Shown: positions 10,292 through 19,511 of the stretch, one piece after another
How positions within the stretch are numbered: the first letter of the stretch is position 1
Layout: each line of letters begins with the position of its first letter
Assembly (NCBI RefSeq): GCF_016406105.1
Contig: NZ_CP066308.1
Coordinates: 3,087,501-3,151,500 of the forward strand
Source: Brevibacillus composti
GTDB lineage: Bacteria; Bacillota; Bacilli; Brevibacillales; Brevibacillaceae
Reading direction: 5' to 3'
Length of the DNA stretch: 64,000 bases
Notes under the pieces: generated by a model
The model's database searches: none
Told to the model about the DNA's origin: nothing
The model's input: only the letters and a program-made list of their open reading frames with translations
Made by a program: the position numbers and the translations under genes

Positions 10292-10528
10292 CGTTGGTTT
10301 CTCCCCTGTTGGAATGTCCCTACGTTACAGGATACCACTTTCCCCGCACATCGTCCCCCCTTCTGCCGGGACCAACATGACGTCCATATTTTTATCAGGC
10401 ATTCACCAGGCTGGGTGTGCTACTACGATATGCAGGGCAGATTTGTCATGTACTCCGCGAATGCCGCACATCCTCTGGGCTGCTTTCATAGGCTGTAGAG
10501 GTAGATTGCAGGCAGAGGAGGAATCGCA

Positions 10529-11515
10529 TTGCAGGAATATACCCGCCACCTCTCCAACTGGAGTCAATGGGGAATTCAATGGATCGAAGAGCTTCGCCGC
10601 CAGCATCGTTTCAACCGCGAGCTGGAGAGCCATATGCACAAATTTGAGGAAGCCTTCATACAGATCGGCCGCAGCGCACAATCACTCAAAAAATCGCGGG
10701 ATGAAACGGCCATTCCGGCACTCGTGGCAAAAGCGGAGGCCATTCAGGAGCAGTTTCATCAGTTCTTGCGCCTGATTCAATACAGGGAGCAGGATGAGCA
10801 GAAGGCACAGGAGACAAAGGAGCCGATCGCTGTCCCCGCGCGCCAACCGGCGGCAGCATCGGCACCTGTGCCCGTCCCCGTCAGCCGCCCTGTTCCCATC
10901 GGGAAGCATACCCTGCCCCCGCTGCCCTACAGCTATGACGCCTTGCAGCCGCATATTGATGCGGAAACGATGCGCATCCATTACGAGAAGCTGCATCGCA
11001 AATACGTCGAAGACCTCAACCGTGCGGAGCAGAAGCTGGCAGAGGCGCGATCCACCGGCAACTTCGAACTGATCCGCCATTGGGAGCGGGAGCTGGCCTT
11101 TAACGGGGCTGGCCACTATTTGCACACGATATTCTGGCAGTCGATGAGTCCGAAGGGGGGCGGCGAGCCGTCCGGCGACATCGGCAGGCAGATCGCGCGG
11201 GATTATGGTTCGTTTGCTGCCTTTCAGGCCCATTTCTCCCAAGCGGCCGAGAAGGTGGAAGGACCCGGCTGGGCCATTCTGGTCTGGGCGCCGCGTGCGC
11301 AGCATCTGGAGATTTTGCAGGCCGAAAAACACCAGAATCTGTCACAGTGGGATGTGATCCCGCTGCTTGTCCTGGATGTATGGGAGCACGCCTATTTCCT
11401 CTCCTATCAAAACGACCGGGCCGCGTACGTCAAAAACTGGTGGGAGCTGGTCAACTGGCCGCATGTGGAGGAGCGTTTTCAGCAGGCCCGAAAACTGCGC
11501 TGGCAGCCGTATTAA
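10529..11515 (+). CDS. Superoxide dismutase-domain protein with N-terminal extension (SodF-like)
   Basis: A 328-residue protein. The N-terminal ~100 residues are helical and charged, then comes a Pro/Ala/Val linker (about 100-125), then an Fe/Mn superoxide dismutase domain. Probable metal ligands are His151, His199 (HTIFW), Asp283 and His287 (DVWEHAYF). The usual HH and NH pairs at the first two ligand sites are replaced by KLH and YLH, so activity is uncertain. The start is TTG 10529, with AGAGGAGG 7 nt upstream. It resembles the extended SodF-type proteins of Bacillus. The 237-nt gap before it holds only divergent upstream regions. Confidence 0.8.
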   Translation: MQEYTRHLSNWSQWGIQWIEELRRQHRFNRELESHMHKFEEAFIQIGRSAQSLKKSRDETAIPALVAKAEAIQEQFHQFLRLIQYREQDEQKAQETKEPIAVPARQPAAASAPVPVPVSRPVPIGKHTLPPLPYSYDALQPHIDAETMRIHYEKLHRKYVEDLNRAEQKLAEARSTGNFELIRHWERELAFNGAGHYLHTIFWQSMSPKGGGEPSGDIGRQIARDYGSFAAFQAHFSQAAEKVEGPGWAILVWAPRAQHLEILQAEKHQNLSQWDVIPLLVLDVWEHAYFLSYQNDRAAYVKNWWELVNWPHVEERFQQARKLRWQPY

Positions 11516-11671
11516 TTGCGGCCCGCCGTTGGCAACAGGCTCTATTTGCGGTACAGTCAGAGTAGAATCTATTCGCTCAGACAGCGAGAGTCTCGTTGCG
11601 GCTGGCACACCGGGAATCTAGTGCCGCACGCACAGCCTGTCTGCACCGGAACAAAGGACGTGGATCGCCCC

Positions 11672-12055
11672 ATGGGCATACGACTCGCATACATTCTCCT
11701 GGCTCCACTGCTTCTGGCGCTGGCCGCCTTCCTCCTGCTTCCTTCGCAGCTGCTCCTGGTGCTGATCAACCAAAGCTTTTTGATCGGGCTGTTTCTCCTT
11801 ATGCTGGGCAGCATCGCCCTGGTGCTGCGCTCCGGATTTTTCAGCGTCTTCGCTCAGGGCTTCAAACAGCTCAAGCAGATGCTGTTCAAAAGACCCCGTG
11901 CGATGGAGAGCGACTGGTTTCAGGAAAGTGACCCGGTCCTGAAAAAAAAGACAGAGACGCTGATCCGCTTGATCACGTCTCTGTCTCTCCGGACAGGAGC
12001 TGCCCTCTTGTTTTTTTCGTTGGCGCTAACCTGTCTCTATCTCGCTCAATCGTAA
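11672..12055 (+). CDS. Small membrane protein (possible DUF3899 family)
   Basis: A 127-residue protein with three hydrophobic segments: two near the N-terminus (about 4-22 and 28-50) and one at the C-terminus. A basic loop lies between them. The layout resembles DUF3899 proteins, a tentative match. The start is uncertain: ATG 11672 is chosen because the hydrophobic helix begins there, although AAAGGA is 13 nt away. Its last 10 nt overlap the end of the convergent ABC gene, and its 3' coding part contains that gene's terminator. Confidence 0.6.
   Translation: MGIRLAYILLAPLLLALAAFLLLPSQLLLVLINQSFLIGLFLLMLGSIALVLRSGFFSVFAQGFKQLKQMLFKRPRAMESDWFQESDPVLKKKTETLIRLITSLSLRTGAALLFFSLALTCLYLAQS
11942..11986 (-). 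terminator. Terminator for the oligopeptide ABC operon, inside the convergent gene
   Basis: An 11-bp perfect stem (11949-11959 with 11976-11986) carries an inner 5-bp stem and is followed on the minus strand by T8. It lies 60 nt past the stop of the ABC ATPase gene, within the coding sequence of the small membrane protein on the plus strand. Confidence 0.88.
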
Positions 12056-12993
12056 AGGTGGCAGGCTACCCAGTGGCCTGCCTCCACTTCTTTCCACACC
12101 GGCTCTTCCAGCGCACATCGCTCTGTCGCCTTCGGACAGCGGGTGCGAAAGCCGCAGCCGCTCGGCTTGTTCGCCGGGCTCGGCAGGTCCCCCTGCAGGA
12201 TGATCCGCTCCCGCTGTGCGGTCGGATCGGGGACGGGAACGGACGAGAGGAGCGCTTGCGTATAGGGATGCAGCGGCTGTTTGTAGAGCTCGCTGCTCGC
12301 GGCCAATTCCACGAGCTTGCCGAGGTACATCACCCCGATGCGGGTCGAAATATGCTTGACCATGGACAAGTCATGAGCGATGAACAGGTAGGTCAAACCT
12401 CGCTCTGCCTGCAAGTCTTCCAGCAAATTGACGACTTGCGCCTGGATCGACACATCGAGAGCGGAAATCGGCTCGTCGGCAATAATAAATTCCGGCTCTA
12501 CCGCCAGAGCGCGGGCGATGCCGATCCGCTGCCGCTGCCCGCCGCTGAACTCATGGGGAAAACGCTGCGCGTGCTCCTTCCTGAGTCCGACCAGGTCGAG
12601 CAGCTCAGCGACGCGCTCGCGGCGGCTCCCTCTGCTAAGACCGTGTATGTCCAACCCTTCGGCGATGATGTCCTCCACGGTCAGGCGCGGATTCAAGCTG
12701 GCCTGCGGGTCCTGGAAAATCATCTGCACGTCGCGGTGAAACTGGTTGGAATCCTTTCCTTTCAGCCGGTGGACGTTCTTTCCCTTGAACAGCACTTCGC
12801 CATCCGTATTTTCGTACAAGCGAATGATCGTCCGTCCCAAGGTGGACTTCCCGCAGCCGCTCTCTCCTACCAGCCCCAGCGTCTCTCCTTTTTGAATGGA
12901 AAAAGTCACACCGTCGACCGCTTTTAAGACGAGGTCGCCCCCCAGTTGAAAATGCTTTTTCAGGTTCTTTACTTCGACCAAGCTCTCTCTCAT
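12046..12993 (-). CDS. Oligopeptide ABC transporter ATP-binding protein (OppF/DppF type)
   Basis: A 315-residue ATPase of the peptide/nickel class that energises peptide import at the inner face of the membrane. Walker A is GESGCGKST, the signature is SGGQRQR, and Walker B ends in IIADEP. The C-terminal oligo_HPY region carries the CGFRTRCP cysteine cluster typical of this subclass. Its start overlaps the stop of the preceding ATPase gene by 4 nt. Last gene of the operon. Confidence 0.92.
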   Translation of the reverse strand: MRESLVEVKNLKKHFQLGGDLVLKAVDGVTFSIQKGETLGLVGESGCGKSTLGRTIIRLYENTDGEVLFKGKNVHRLKGKDSNQFHRDVQMIFQDPQASLNPRLTVEDIIAEGLDIHGLSRGSRRERVAELLDLVGLRKEHAQRFPHEFSGGQRQRIGIARALAVEPEFIIADEPISALDVSIQAQVVNLLEDLQAERGLTYLFIAHDLSMVKHISTRIGVMYLGKLVELAASSELYKQPLHPYTQALLSSVPVPDPTAQRERIILQGDLPSPANKPSGCGFRTRCPKATERCALEEPVWKEVEAGHWVACHLYD

Positions 12994-14012
12994 GCTTCCT
13001 GCCTCCCAGCTGCAACCAGATCAGGTATGCGCGGCGCCCGCGAATCGTGCAGCCAGCAGGCTGCCTGATGGCCGTCCTCAAAAGCGTTGTTTTCCGGCAT
13101 CTGCTGGTTGCAGATCTCCATCGCCCAGTCGCAGCGCGCGGCAAAGGGACAGCCTTTGGGTGGATCAAAGAGATCCGGCGGCGCGCCGTCGATCGGCACG
13201 AGCCGCTGCTTCTCTTCACCGTCGATCCGGGGCAGAGAGCGCATCAGCCCCCAGGTGTACGGATGGCGGGGAGCTGCAAATACATCCTCGACCTTGCCCG
13301 TCTCCACAACCATCCCAGCGTACATGACCACCATGCGGTGAGCGATCTCCGCCACCACGCCCAGGTCATGGGTAATGATCACGACTGAGAGCTCCTGCTC
13401 TTCCTGCAACCGTTTCAGCAGGTCGAGGATTTGCGCCTGGATCGTAACGTCCAGCGCGGTCGTCGGCTCATCTGCGATCACCAGCTGCGGCTGGCATGCG
13501 AGTGCGATCGCAATGACGACGCGCTGCCGCATCCCGCCGCTGAATTGGTGCGGGTACTGATCCACCCGTTTTTCCGGATCGGGAATCCCCACCAGGCGGA
13601 GCATTTCGATCGCTCGTTTCTGCGCTTCCTCCCGGGTCACCTGGTGATTGCGGACGAAGCCCTCTATGATCTGGGCCCCCACCTTCATCGTCGGATTGAG
13701 AGCCGTCATCGGGTCCTGAAACACCATGCCGATCTTGGAGCCGCGGATCTGTCTCCACTCCTGTTTGCTCAAATGCGTGATTTCTCTCTCTTCGAACACG
13801 ATTTTGCCGTCTACGATCCGGCCGGGGGGATTGGGAATCAGGCCCATGATCGCCTGCGCCGTGACGCTCTTGCCGCAGCCGCTCTCGCCGACGATCGCCA
13901 GCGTCTCTCCCTTGTCCACATGAAAGGAGACGCCGCGCACAGCCTGGACTTCGCCGCCGTATGTCTTAAAGTTCACTTTCAAGTTGTCGATTGTAAGCAG
14001 ATGTTTTTCCAT
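12990..14012 (-). CDS. Oligopeptide ABC transporter ATP-binding protein (OppD/DppD type)
   Basis: A 340-residue partner ATPase. Walker A GESGCGKS is near residue 38, the signature is SGGMRQR, Walker [12 protein letters not shown] follows, then the switch histidine (IITHDLG). The C-terminal oligo_HPY segment has the [13 protein letters not shown] cysteines. It pairs with the downstream ATPase to form the nucleotide-binding heterodimer. A GGAGGAAA site precedes ATG 14012. Confidence 0.92.
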   Translation of the reverse strand: MEKHLLTIDNLKVNFKTYGGEVQAVRGVSFHVDKGETLAIVGESGCGKSVTAQAIMGLIPNPPGRIVDGKIVFEEREITHLSKQEWRQIRGSKIGMVFQDPMTALNPTMKVGAQIIEGFVRNHQVTREEAQKRAIEMLRLVGIPDPEKRVDQYPHQFSGGMRQRVVIAIALACQPQLVIADEPTTALDVTIQAQILDLLKRLQEEQELSVVIITHDLGVVAEIAHRMVVMYAGMVVETGKVEDVFAAPRHPYTWGLMRSLPRIDGEEKQRLVPIDGAPPDLFDPPKGCPFAARCDWAMEICNQQMPENNAFEDGHQAACWLHDSRAPRIPDLVAAGRQEA

Positions 14013-14032
14013 TGCGTTTTCCTCCTCCCAGG

Positions 14033-14977
14033 CTAGTCGCGCAGGCGCGGATCGAGTGCATCCTGCAACCCGTCGCCAAATACGTTAAAGGCAAACATCG
14101 TCAATGAGATCATCAGGCCCGGGAAAAAGAGGCGCCACCAGTCACCTGTCAAGATGACGCCCAGCGCATCGTTGGTCATCGTCCCCCAGCTCGCGGACGG
14201 CGCCTGTACCCCGAGGCCGAGAAAGCTGAGGAAGGATTCCGCGAAGATCGCTGACGGGATGGTAAAGGTAAGATTGACGATAATGACGCCGATCGTGTTG
14301 GGAATCAGGTGCTTGAACAGAATGCGGGAAAATTTGGCCCCCAGCACCTGCGAAGCCAGGATAAATTCCTGATTCTTCAACTGGAGAATCTGGCCGCGCA
14401 CCAGTCGGGCCATCCCCGTCCAGCCGGTGGCCGACAAGGCGATAATAATCGTCAGGATGCCCGGCTCCATCACGACCATCAACAGGATGACGACCAAAAG
14501 GTACGGCAAACCATACAGCACTTCGATCACGCGCATGATGATCGTGTCGATTCGCTCGCCGCGCTTGCCTTTGCCGGCCATGTAGCCGGCGATGCCGCCG
14601 ACGGTCACTCCGATGATCAGGTCGATGAGCGCAGCGACGACGCCGATGGTCAGGGAGATGCGCGCACCCGCCCAAGTGCGGGCGAACATGTCGCGTCCCA
14701 GCTCGTCCGTCCCGAACCAATGCTCCGATGAGATCGGCTTGTTTTTCGTCAGCAGGCTCTGGTCAGACGGACTGTACGGCACCAAATGGGGACCGATGAT
14801 CGCCATCGCAACCAAGAGCACGATGATGGCGAAGCCGAGCATCGCCAGCTTGTTTTTGATTAATTTCCGCAGCACCATTTGTCCGTTCGTCAGACTGGGA
14901 CGAACCGTTATGTTATGCGCCTCCGTCTGTTTTTGCAGCGGCCTGAACAGCGGATCGATGCGTTGTTCCATCTCCAT
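14033..14977 (-). CDS. Oligopeptide ABC transporter permease (OppC/DppC type)
   Basis: A 314-residue inner-membrane permease. The cytoplasmic N-terminus is about 40 residues, then come a first transmembrane helix and the HWFGTDELGRD segment typical of DppC proteins. The BPD_transp_1 core has about five helices and the EAA-like coupling loop ASQVLGAKFSRI. It lies 3 nt after the OppB-type gene. Confidence 0.92.
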   Translation of the reverse strand: MEMEQRIDPLFRPLQKQTEAHNITVRPSLTNGQMVLRKLIKNKLAMLGFAIIVLLVAMAIIGPHLVPYSPSDQSLLTKNKPISSEHWFGTDELGRDMFARTWAGARISLTIGVVAALIDLIIGVTVGGIAGYMAGKGKRGERIDTIIMRVIEVLYGLPYLLVVILLMVVMEPGILTIIIALSATGWTGMARLVRGQILQLKNQEFILASQVLGAKFSRILFKHLIPNTIGVIIVNLTFTIPSAIFAESFLSFLGLGVQAPSASWGTMTNDALGVILTGDWWRLFFPGLMISLTMFAFNVFGDGLQDALDPRLRD

Positions 14978-14980
14978 TGG

Positions 14981-15913
14981 CTATCCCTCCTTGTTCGTCA
15001 GCTTAATTCTCGGGTCGATCAGGGTGTAGGCGATGTCGATCAAGAAAATGGTGACGATCAAAATCGAGCTGTAAAAGATCGTAGTGCCTAAGATAACCGG
15101 ATAATCCCGGTTGAAGATGCCATCCACGAAGTATTTGCCGATCCCCGGAACAGCAAAGATCTTCTCCACCACGAAGGTGCCCGTGATGAGCGACGCGATC
15201 AACGGCCCGAGGAAAGTGACGACAGGCAGGATCGCATTGCGGATGCCGTGCTTCACGACCAGTTGGAAGGTCGGCACACCCTTTGCCTCCGCCGTGCGAA
15301 TGTAGTTTTGATTCATCACTTCAATCATGCTGGCGCGCATGTAGCGCGTGATGATCGCCAGCGGACCGAAAGCGAGGGCCAGCGAAGGCAGGACGGTGTG
15401 CATCCAGGTACCCCAGGTGGCGACCGGAAACAGCGGCAGCTTGATCGCAAAGAGATTGATCAAGAGCGGCGCCATGATAAAGCTGGGAATCGCGACGCCG
15501 AGAACAGCCATGGCCATGGCTATGTAATCCAGCCATTTATTGCGGTTCAGAGCGGCGATAATTCCAAAGAGAATGCCGAAGAACAGCGCGATCGCAATCG
15601 CTTGCAGCCCCAAGGTCGCGGAGGCGGAAAATCCGTCGGCGATCATATCGTTGACGCCGCGCGTATCGGACTTGATCGACGGTCCGAGGTCGAGCATGAT
15701 CAGGTTTTTCAAATAGAGCACGTACTGGATGGGCAAGGGCTCGTCCAGATTGTATTTGGCCCGCAAATTGGCGAGAATTTGCTCGGGCAGCTGATCCGAT
15801 TCAGAGGCAAACGGGTCGCCGGGAATCGAGTGCATAAGAGAAAAGGTCAGCGTCACAATGATCCAGAGGGTTAACAGCATCATCAGGACGCGCTTTACGA
15901 GGTAATGGGACAT
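14981..15913 (-). CDS. Oligopeptide ABC transporter permease (OppB/DppB type)
   Basis: A 310-residue permease that forms the channel heterodimer with the OppC-type subunit. The first transmembrane helix (about 9-30) is followed by a long external loop with the SIPGDPF motif usual for DppB proteins. The BPD_transp_1 domain includes an EAA-like loop (TAEAKGVPTFQLV). It starts 18 nt after the dipeptidase gene, which puts import and cytoplasmic cleavage in one transcript. Confidence 0.92.
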   Translation of the reverse strand: MSHYLVKRVLMMLLTLWIIVTLTFSLMHSIPGDPFASESDQLPEQILANLRAKYNLDEPLPIQYVLYLKNLIMLDLGPSIKSDTRGVNDMIADGFSASATLGLQAIAIALFFGILFGIIAALNRNKWLDYIAMAMAVLGVAIPSFIMAPLLINLFAIKLPLFPVATWGTWMHTVLPSLALAFGPLAIITRYMRASMIEVMNQNYIRTAEAKGVPTFQLVVKHGIRNAILPVVTFLGPLIASLITGTFVVEKIFAVPGIGKYFVDGIFNRDYPVILGTTIFYSSILIVTIFLIDIAYTLIDPRIKLTNKEG

Positions 15914-15931
15914 GGCTCAACCTCCGTGATG

Positions 15932-17365
15932 TTATTTCGCAAGTTCATACATGGCCTCTGCATAAATGGCCATCGCCCGGAGAAGGTCGTCAATCTCGGC
16001 GTACTCATCGGTCAGATGAGCTAGGGAGGGCTGCCCGGGAAAGAGTGGGCCGAAAGCGACGCCCGCCTTCAAGGTTTTCGCATAGGTGGCGCCTCCGGAC
16101 GAGAGCAGGACGGCCTCTTCGCCGGTATGCCGGGTGTAGACGCGGGACAGCGTCTGAATAACCGGATGATCCTCAGGTACATAGTGAGCGCGGGAAGTTC
16201 GAAGAGACGTGATCTCCAGCTTCCATTCTTCTGCTCGCCGCTGCAGCTTCTCTACGTACAATTCCGGCTCAATGGTGGCTGGATAGCGAATATTCAAGCG
16301 AACCGTACCGCCATTTTCGCGGTTATAGCTGAGGATGCCGGCATTGACGGTCAAACGGCCGGATACCTCGTCCTCGCAAGCAAGCCCCAGTTTTTCGCCC
16401 CAGTGATCCTCGTGCAGCACATCGGACAACAAAGAGAGAAAGCGCTGATCCGAACCCTGGAACGGGAACTGCCGGAGATAGCTTGCTGCGATCGTCCCTG
16501 CGTTTCGTCCCCGATACGGCTCCATCCCGTGCGCGGTCTTTCCTTTTACGGAAAAACGCAGCTCTCCGTCCGGCAAGCGGCTGATCTCCCCCGTCGCTTC
16601 GTGGCGGTCGAGATGCTCCTGCCAGCTTGGGCCCAGTTCGCGAAGCAGCTGTGCCCCATCCGCTGTCTGCGGAAGCGATACGATAGCCGTCGCCCTCTCA
16701 GGCACGCTGTTCCCCTGATCGCCCGCTTCAAACGAGAGCAGGCTCCAGTGGACCCCTGGCTCGCCGGCTTGCGCGTAAGGGATGGCCAGCGTCGGATTGA
16801 TCTGCCCTTTCTCCGCGTGAATCATCGGGAAGGACGCATCCGGCGAAAATCCGATTTCCGGCAGCTTCTCCACCTTTTCGTAATGGCGCATGCAGAGCCA
16901 GCCGCTCTCCTCATCCGTGCCGATAATCAGCCGGATCCGCTTGGAGACCGGCAGTCCCGACGCTTTCAACAGCTTCAGCGCGTAGTAGGCGGCCAGTGCC
17001 GGCCCCTTGTCGTCGATCGCGCCGCGCGCATAGATGCGGCCGTTTCGAATGTTCGGCTCAAACGGCGGCGTGGTCCAGCCCTCGCCCACGGTCACCACAT
17101 CGACGTGAACGAGGACGCCGATCTCCTCGGCTCCCTCGCCGTACTCGATGTAACCGGCATAGCCGTCCAGGTTTTTGGTCGCAAAACCGTCCGCAGCCCC
17201 CAGCTCCAGCATGTATGCCAGAGCTTGGGCCACACCTTCGCCGAAGGGCTTTCCCGCTGCGGCGGTACTCATATCTTCGATGCTGTTTATCCCCAAAAAG
17301 GGCACCAGCTTGGCCAAATAAGCCTCCCGCTGCGCATTTGCCCTCTCGCTCCAATTTACGCTCAT
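15932..17365 (-). CDS. pepV: M20 family dipeptidase (PepV-like)
   Basis: A 477-residue cytoplasmic zinc metallopeptidase. The metal-site motifs are HVDVV (His88, Asp90), GAIDDKGP (Asp119) and GTDEESGW. PepV-type enzymes cleave dipeptides, which suits a gene between a peptide transporter and its regulator. ATG 17365 is chosen because GGGAGGGG lies 7 nt upstream and the codon overlaps the activator's TGA stop as ATGA. The longer open frame to 17650 lies within the activator gene. Confidence 0.9.
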   Translation of the reverse strand: MSVNWSERANAQREAYLAKLVPFLGINSIEDMSTAAAGKPFGEGVAQALAYMLELGAADGFATKNLDGYAGYIEYGEGAEEIGVLVHVDVVTVGEGWTTPPFEPNIRNGRIYARGAIDDKGPALAAYYALKLLKASGLPVSKRIRLIIGTDEESGWLCMRHYEKVEKLPEIGFSPDASFPMIHAEKGQINPTLAIPYAQAGEPGVHWSLLSFEAGDQGNSVPERATAIVSLPQTADGAQLLRELGPSWQEHLDRHEATGEISRLPDGELRFSVKGKTAHGMEPYRGRNAGTIAASYLRQFPFQGSDQRFLSLLSDVLHEDHWGEKLGLACEDEVSGRLTVNAGILSYNRENGGTVRLNIRYPATIEPELYVEKLQRRAEEWKLEITSLRTSRAHYVPEDHPVIQTLSRVYTRHTGEEAVLLSSGGATYAKTLKAGVAFGPLFPGQPSLAHLTDEYAEIDDLLRAMAIYAEAMYELAK

Positions 17366-19440
17366 CTCTTCCCCTCCCTTGCCTTCGCATGATGACAATA
17401 GGCCAGGAACGCTTCCCCCTGCGGGGAGATCGCGCTGCCTTGCCGTCCTTTTCCGACGTAGATCAGTTCGTCTTGCTGCAGTAATTTGAAACGGTAGCGC
17501 AGCTGCTGTGTCGACAGGTTGAATCCCCGCGCGCGCAGCTGCTCCTGCAAGGCGTACCTGCCGCCGCCCGCGATGGACAGCTCTTGCAGGATGGCCGTCA
17601 TCTCCGGCAAAAAGCCGCGCCTTTCGTACTCTTGACAGAGCGCGATACAATCCTCGCGATACTCTTCAGCCGCCACTACCAGTTCCTGATTTTCCTGCAA
17701 AAATGGCAGATGATGCACATGCACCTCTTCCTCTACGACGTGCGCCAGGTACTCCACGACATTTTCCAGTTCGCGGATGTTTCCCGGCCAATCGTACTCC
17801 TGCATCGCCTTCAGGGCTTCGCCCGACAGGGTAAAGGGAGGGCGTCTCAAGTCCAGGCAGTAATGCCGGATAAATTCGTCTGCCAGCCAGGGGATGTCTT
17901 CCACCCGCTTTCGCAGCGGCGGCAAATGAATCGGCAAAATGTTCAGACGGTAGTAGAGGTCTGCCCGAAATTTTCCCTCTTTGACCATCTGCTGTAGGTC
18001 CTGATTGGTGGCGGCCACGACCCGGATGTCGACGGGGATGACCTTGTTGCCGCCTACGCGCATGATCTGCCTCTCTTGCAGAACACGCAGCAGCCGATTT
18101 TGTATCGCCCCGCTCGCGTCTCCAATCTCGTCGAGAAAGATCGTGCCTTTGTGGGCCAGCTCAAACCAGCCGATATGGCCGCCCTTTCTCGCGCCTGTAA
18201 AAGCGCCCTCTTCATAGCCAAACAGCTCGCTCTCCAGCAGCGATTCGGAGATGGCTGCGAAGTTCACCCCGACGAACGGCTCCCGCTTTCGCGGCGATGC
18301 GTTGTGAATCGCTTGGGCCAGGAGCTCTTTTCCCGTACCCGTTTCGCCGAGCAGGAGAATCGTCGAATTGCTTCGCGACATTTTTTTCGCGAGCTGGATC
18401 ACTTTTTGAAAAGAAGGGCTCTTGCCGTGGATGTCGTCAAAGCTGTACTTGGCGACCAATCCTTTGCTGTACAGGCGGATGCGGTAATCATGCTCCATCT
18501 TTTCGATCTCCGCCGCTTTCCGAAACAGCAGCAGGCTCCCGAGGTAGCGCCCCTCCATGATGATGTGCATCTTGCGGAAAAAGAAGGTCCGTCCTCCCCA
18601 ATCCACCAGCTGTTCTTCATTCTCGCCGCATTCCCGCACCGTTTCGATAAAGTCTTCGGGGAGGCACTCGGCAGCCTTCTCCCCCTGTACGCCGAGGCCG
18701 GGCAGATGAAGTGTATCGATCGCCTTCTGATTGATGAACCGGATCACCTCTTGCTCATCCAGGGCGATCACCGCGTCCTCAATCCGGTTGACGATCCCTT
18801 CCAGATACATTTGCAGCAGGCGGGCATGGATAATTTCATTGTTCAGTTCTTTCGTGATGTAGATGAGGGATTGCACGGCACGAGCGGTCACTTTGTGGAA
18901 ATGGTCATTGTCAAAGTGCGCATAAATCTCCAGCCACGTGGACAGATCGATGATCCGAAAGCCGATGTCCACTACCTTGCGTATCGACGAGGGCACATGC
19001 TCCGATTCTCCGGGGGTGACCGCGATCTCGATATCGGGCGGCAGATAAGCACCGGGGTAATAGGGATACAGCTCGAAGTCCATCCCGGAAGCAATCAGCA
19101 GTTGGATCGTCTCCTCCGCCGTTTCGGCGGTATCGCTCACCAGCAGCACCTTGACTCCGGGGGGAATCTCCAGCATCTCCCGCAAGCTGTGATAAGGGAG
19201 CATCCGCTTCGCCACGATCGTTTTCGAGCCCGGCGGCAAATACGGCTCCACCTGGCTGTAGATCCGCTTTGTCGAGAGGACGACCAACGAGCCTTCTGCG
19301 ATGGGGCGGTAGGGCAGTTGATCGACCCGTCTTCCCTCAATGTGAAAATCTTGCGAGACCCCGAGCTCATGGCACTGGCTGACCACGGATTGCAAAAATT
19401 CATCCATTTGCGCGACAAAGGTTACCGTCTTTTTTTCCAT
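17362..19440 (-). CDS. Sigma-54-dependent enhancer-binding transcriptional activator
   Basis: A 692-residue activator. Residues 1 to about 190 are an unassigned sensory region, perhaps PrpR_N-like. A PAS-type segment follows (about 225-330). The AAA+ domain has Walker A GETGTGKE, the sigma-54-contacting loop GAFTGA and Walker B GTIFLDEIGD. The C-terminus is not a recognisable FIS helix-turn-helix: after about residue 590 it reads as a winged-helix-like segment (LQEQLRARGF, STQQLRYRFKLL). The ATG at 19440 has GGAG about 10 nt upstream; an ATG five codons earlier lacks one. It is the likely activator for the -24/-12 promoter at 22317-22333. Confidence 0.92.
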   Translation of the reverse strand: MEKKTVTFVAQMDEFLQSVVSQCHELGVSQDFHIEGRRVDQLPYRPIAEGSLVVLSTKRIYSQVEPYLPPGSKTIVAKRMLPYHSLREMLEIPPGVKVLLVSDTAETAEETIQLLIASGMDFELYPYYPGAYLPPDIEIAVTPGESEHVPSSIRKVVDIGFRIIDLSTWLEIYAHFDNDHFHKVTARAVQSLIYITKELNNEIIHARLLQMYLEGIVNRIEDAVIALDEQEVIRFINQKAIDTLHLPGLGVQGEKAAECLPEDFIETVRECGENEEQLVDWGGRTFFFRKMHIIMEGRYLGSLLLFRKAAEIEKMEHDYRIRLYSKGLVAKYSFDDIHGKSPSFQKVIQLAKKMSRSNSTILLLGETGTGKELLAQAIHNASPRKREPFVGVNFAAISESLLESELFGYEEGAFTGARKGGHIGWFELAHKGTIFLDEIGDASGAIQNRLLRVLQERQIMRVGGNKVIPVDIRVVAATNQDLQQMVKEGKFRADLYYRLNILPIHLPPLRKRVEDIPWLADEFIRHYCLDLRRPPFTLSGEALKAMQEYDWPGNIRELENVVEYLAHVVEEEVHVHHLPFLQENQELVVAAEEYREDCIALCQEYERRGFLPEMTAILQELSIAGGGRYALQEQLRARGFNLSTQQLRYRFKLLQQDELIYVGKGRQGSAISPQGEAFLAYCHHAKAREGKR

Positions 19441-19465
19441 CGTTACCCGCTCCATGACGTATTAG

Positions 19466-19504
19466 AAAAGGGGGCTTCGCCACATTGCCTGGCGAAGCCT
19501 TTTC
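19466..19504 (-). terminator. Terminator/attenuator between the binding protein and activator genes
   Basis: A perfect 10-bp stem (19473-19482 with 19490-19499) is extended by A/T pairs and ends in TTTT on the minus strand. It should reduce read-through from the abundant binding-protein mRNA into the activator and transporter genes. No separate promoter is evident in the short gap that follows. Confidence 0.75.
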
Positions 19505-19511
19505 CGACTTC

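Noticed and set aside
10403-10681. A 92-codon minus-strand frame upstream of racE
   Set aside because: It overlaps the start of the SOD-domain gene in antisense and lacks a ribosome binding site.
11596-11931. A 111-codon plus-strand frame overlapping the small membrane protein
   Set aside because: It has no site for ribosome binding and no membrane pattern; the other frame has three clear hydrophobic segments.
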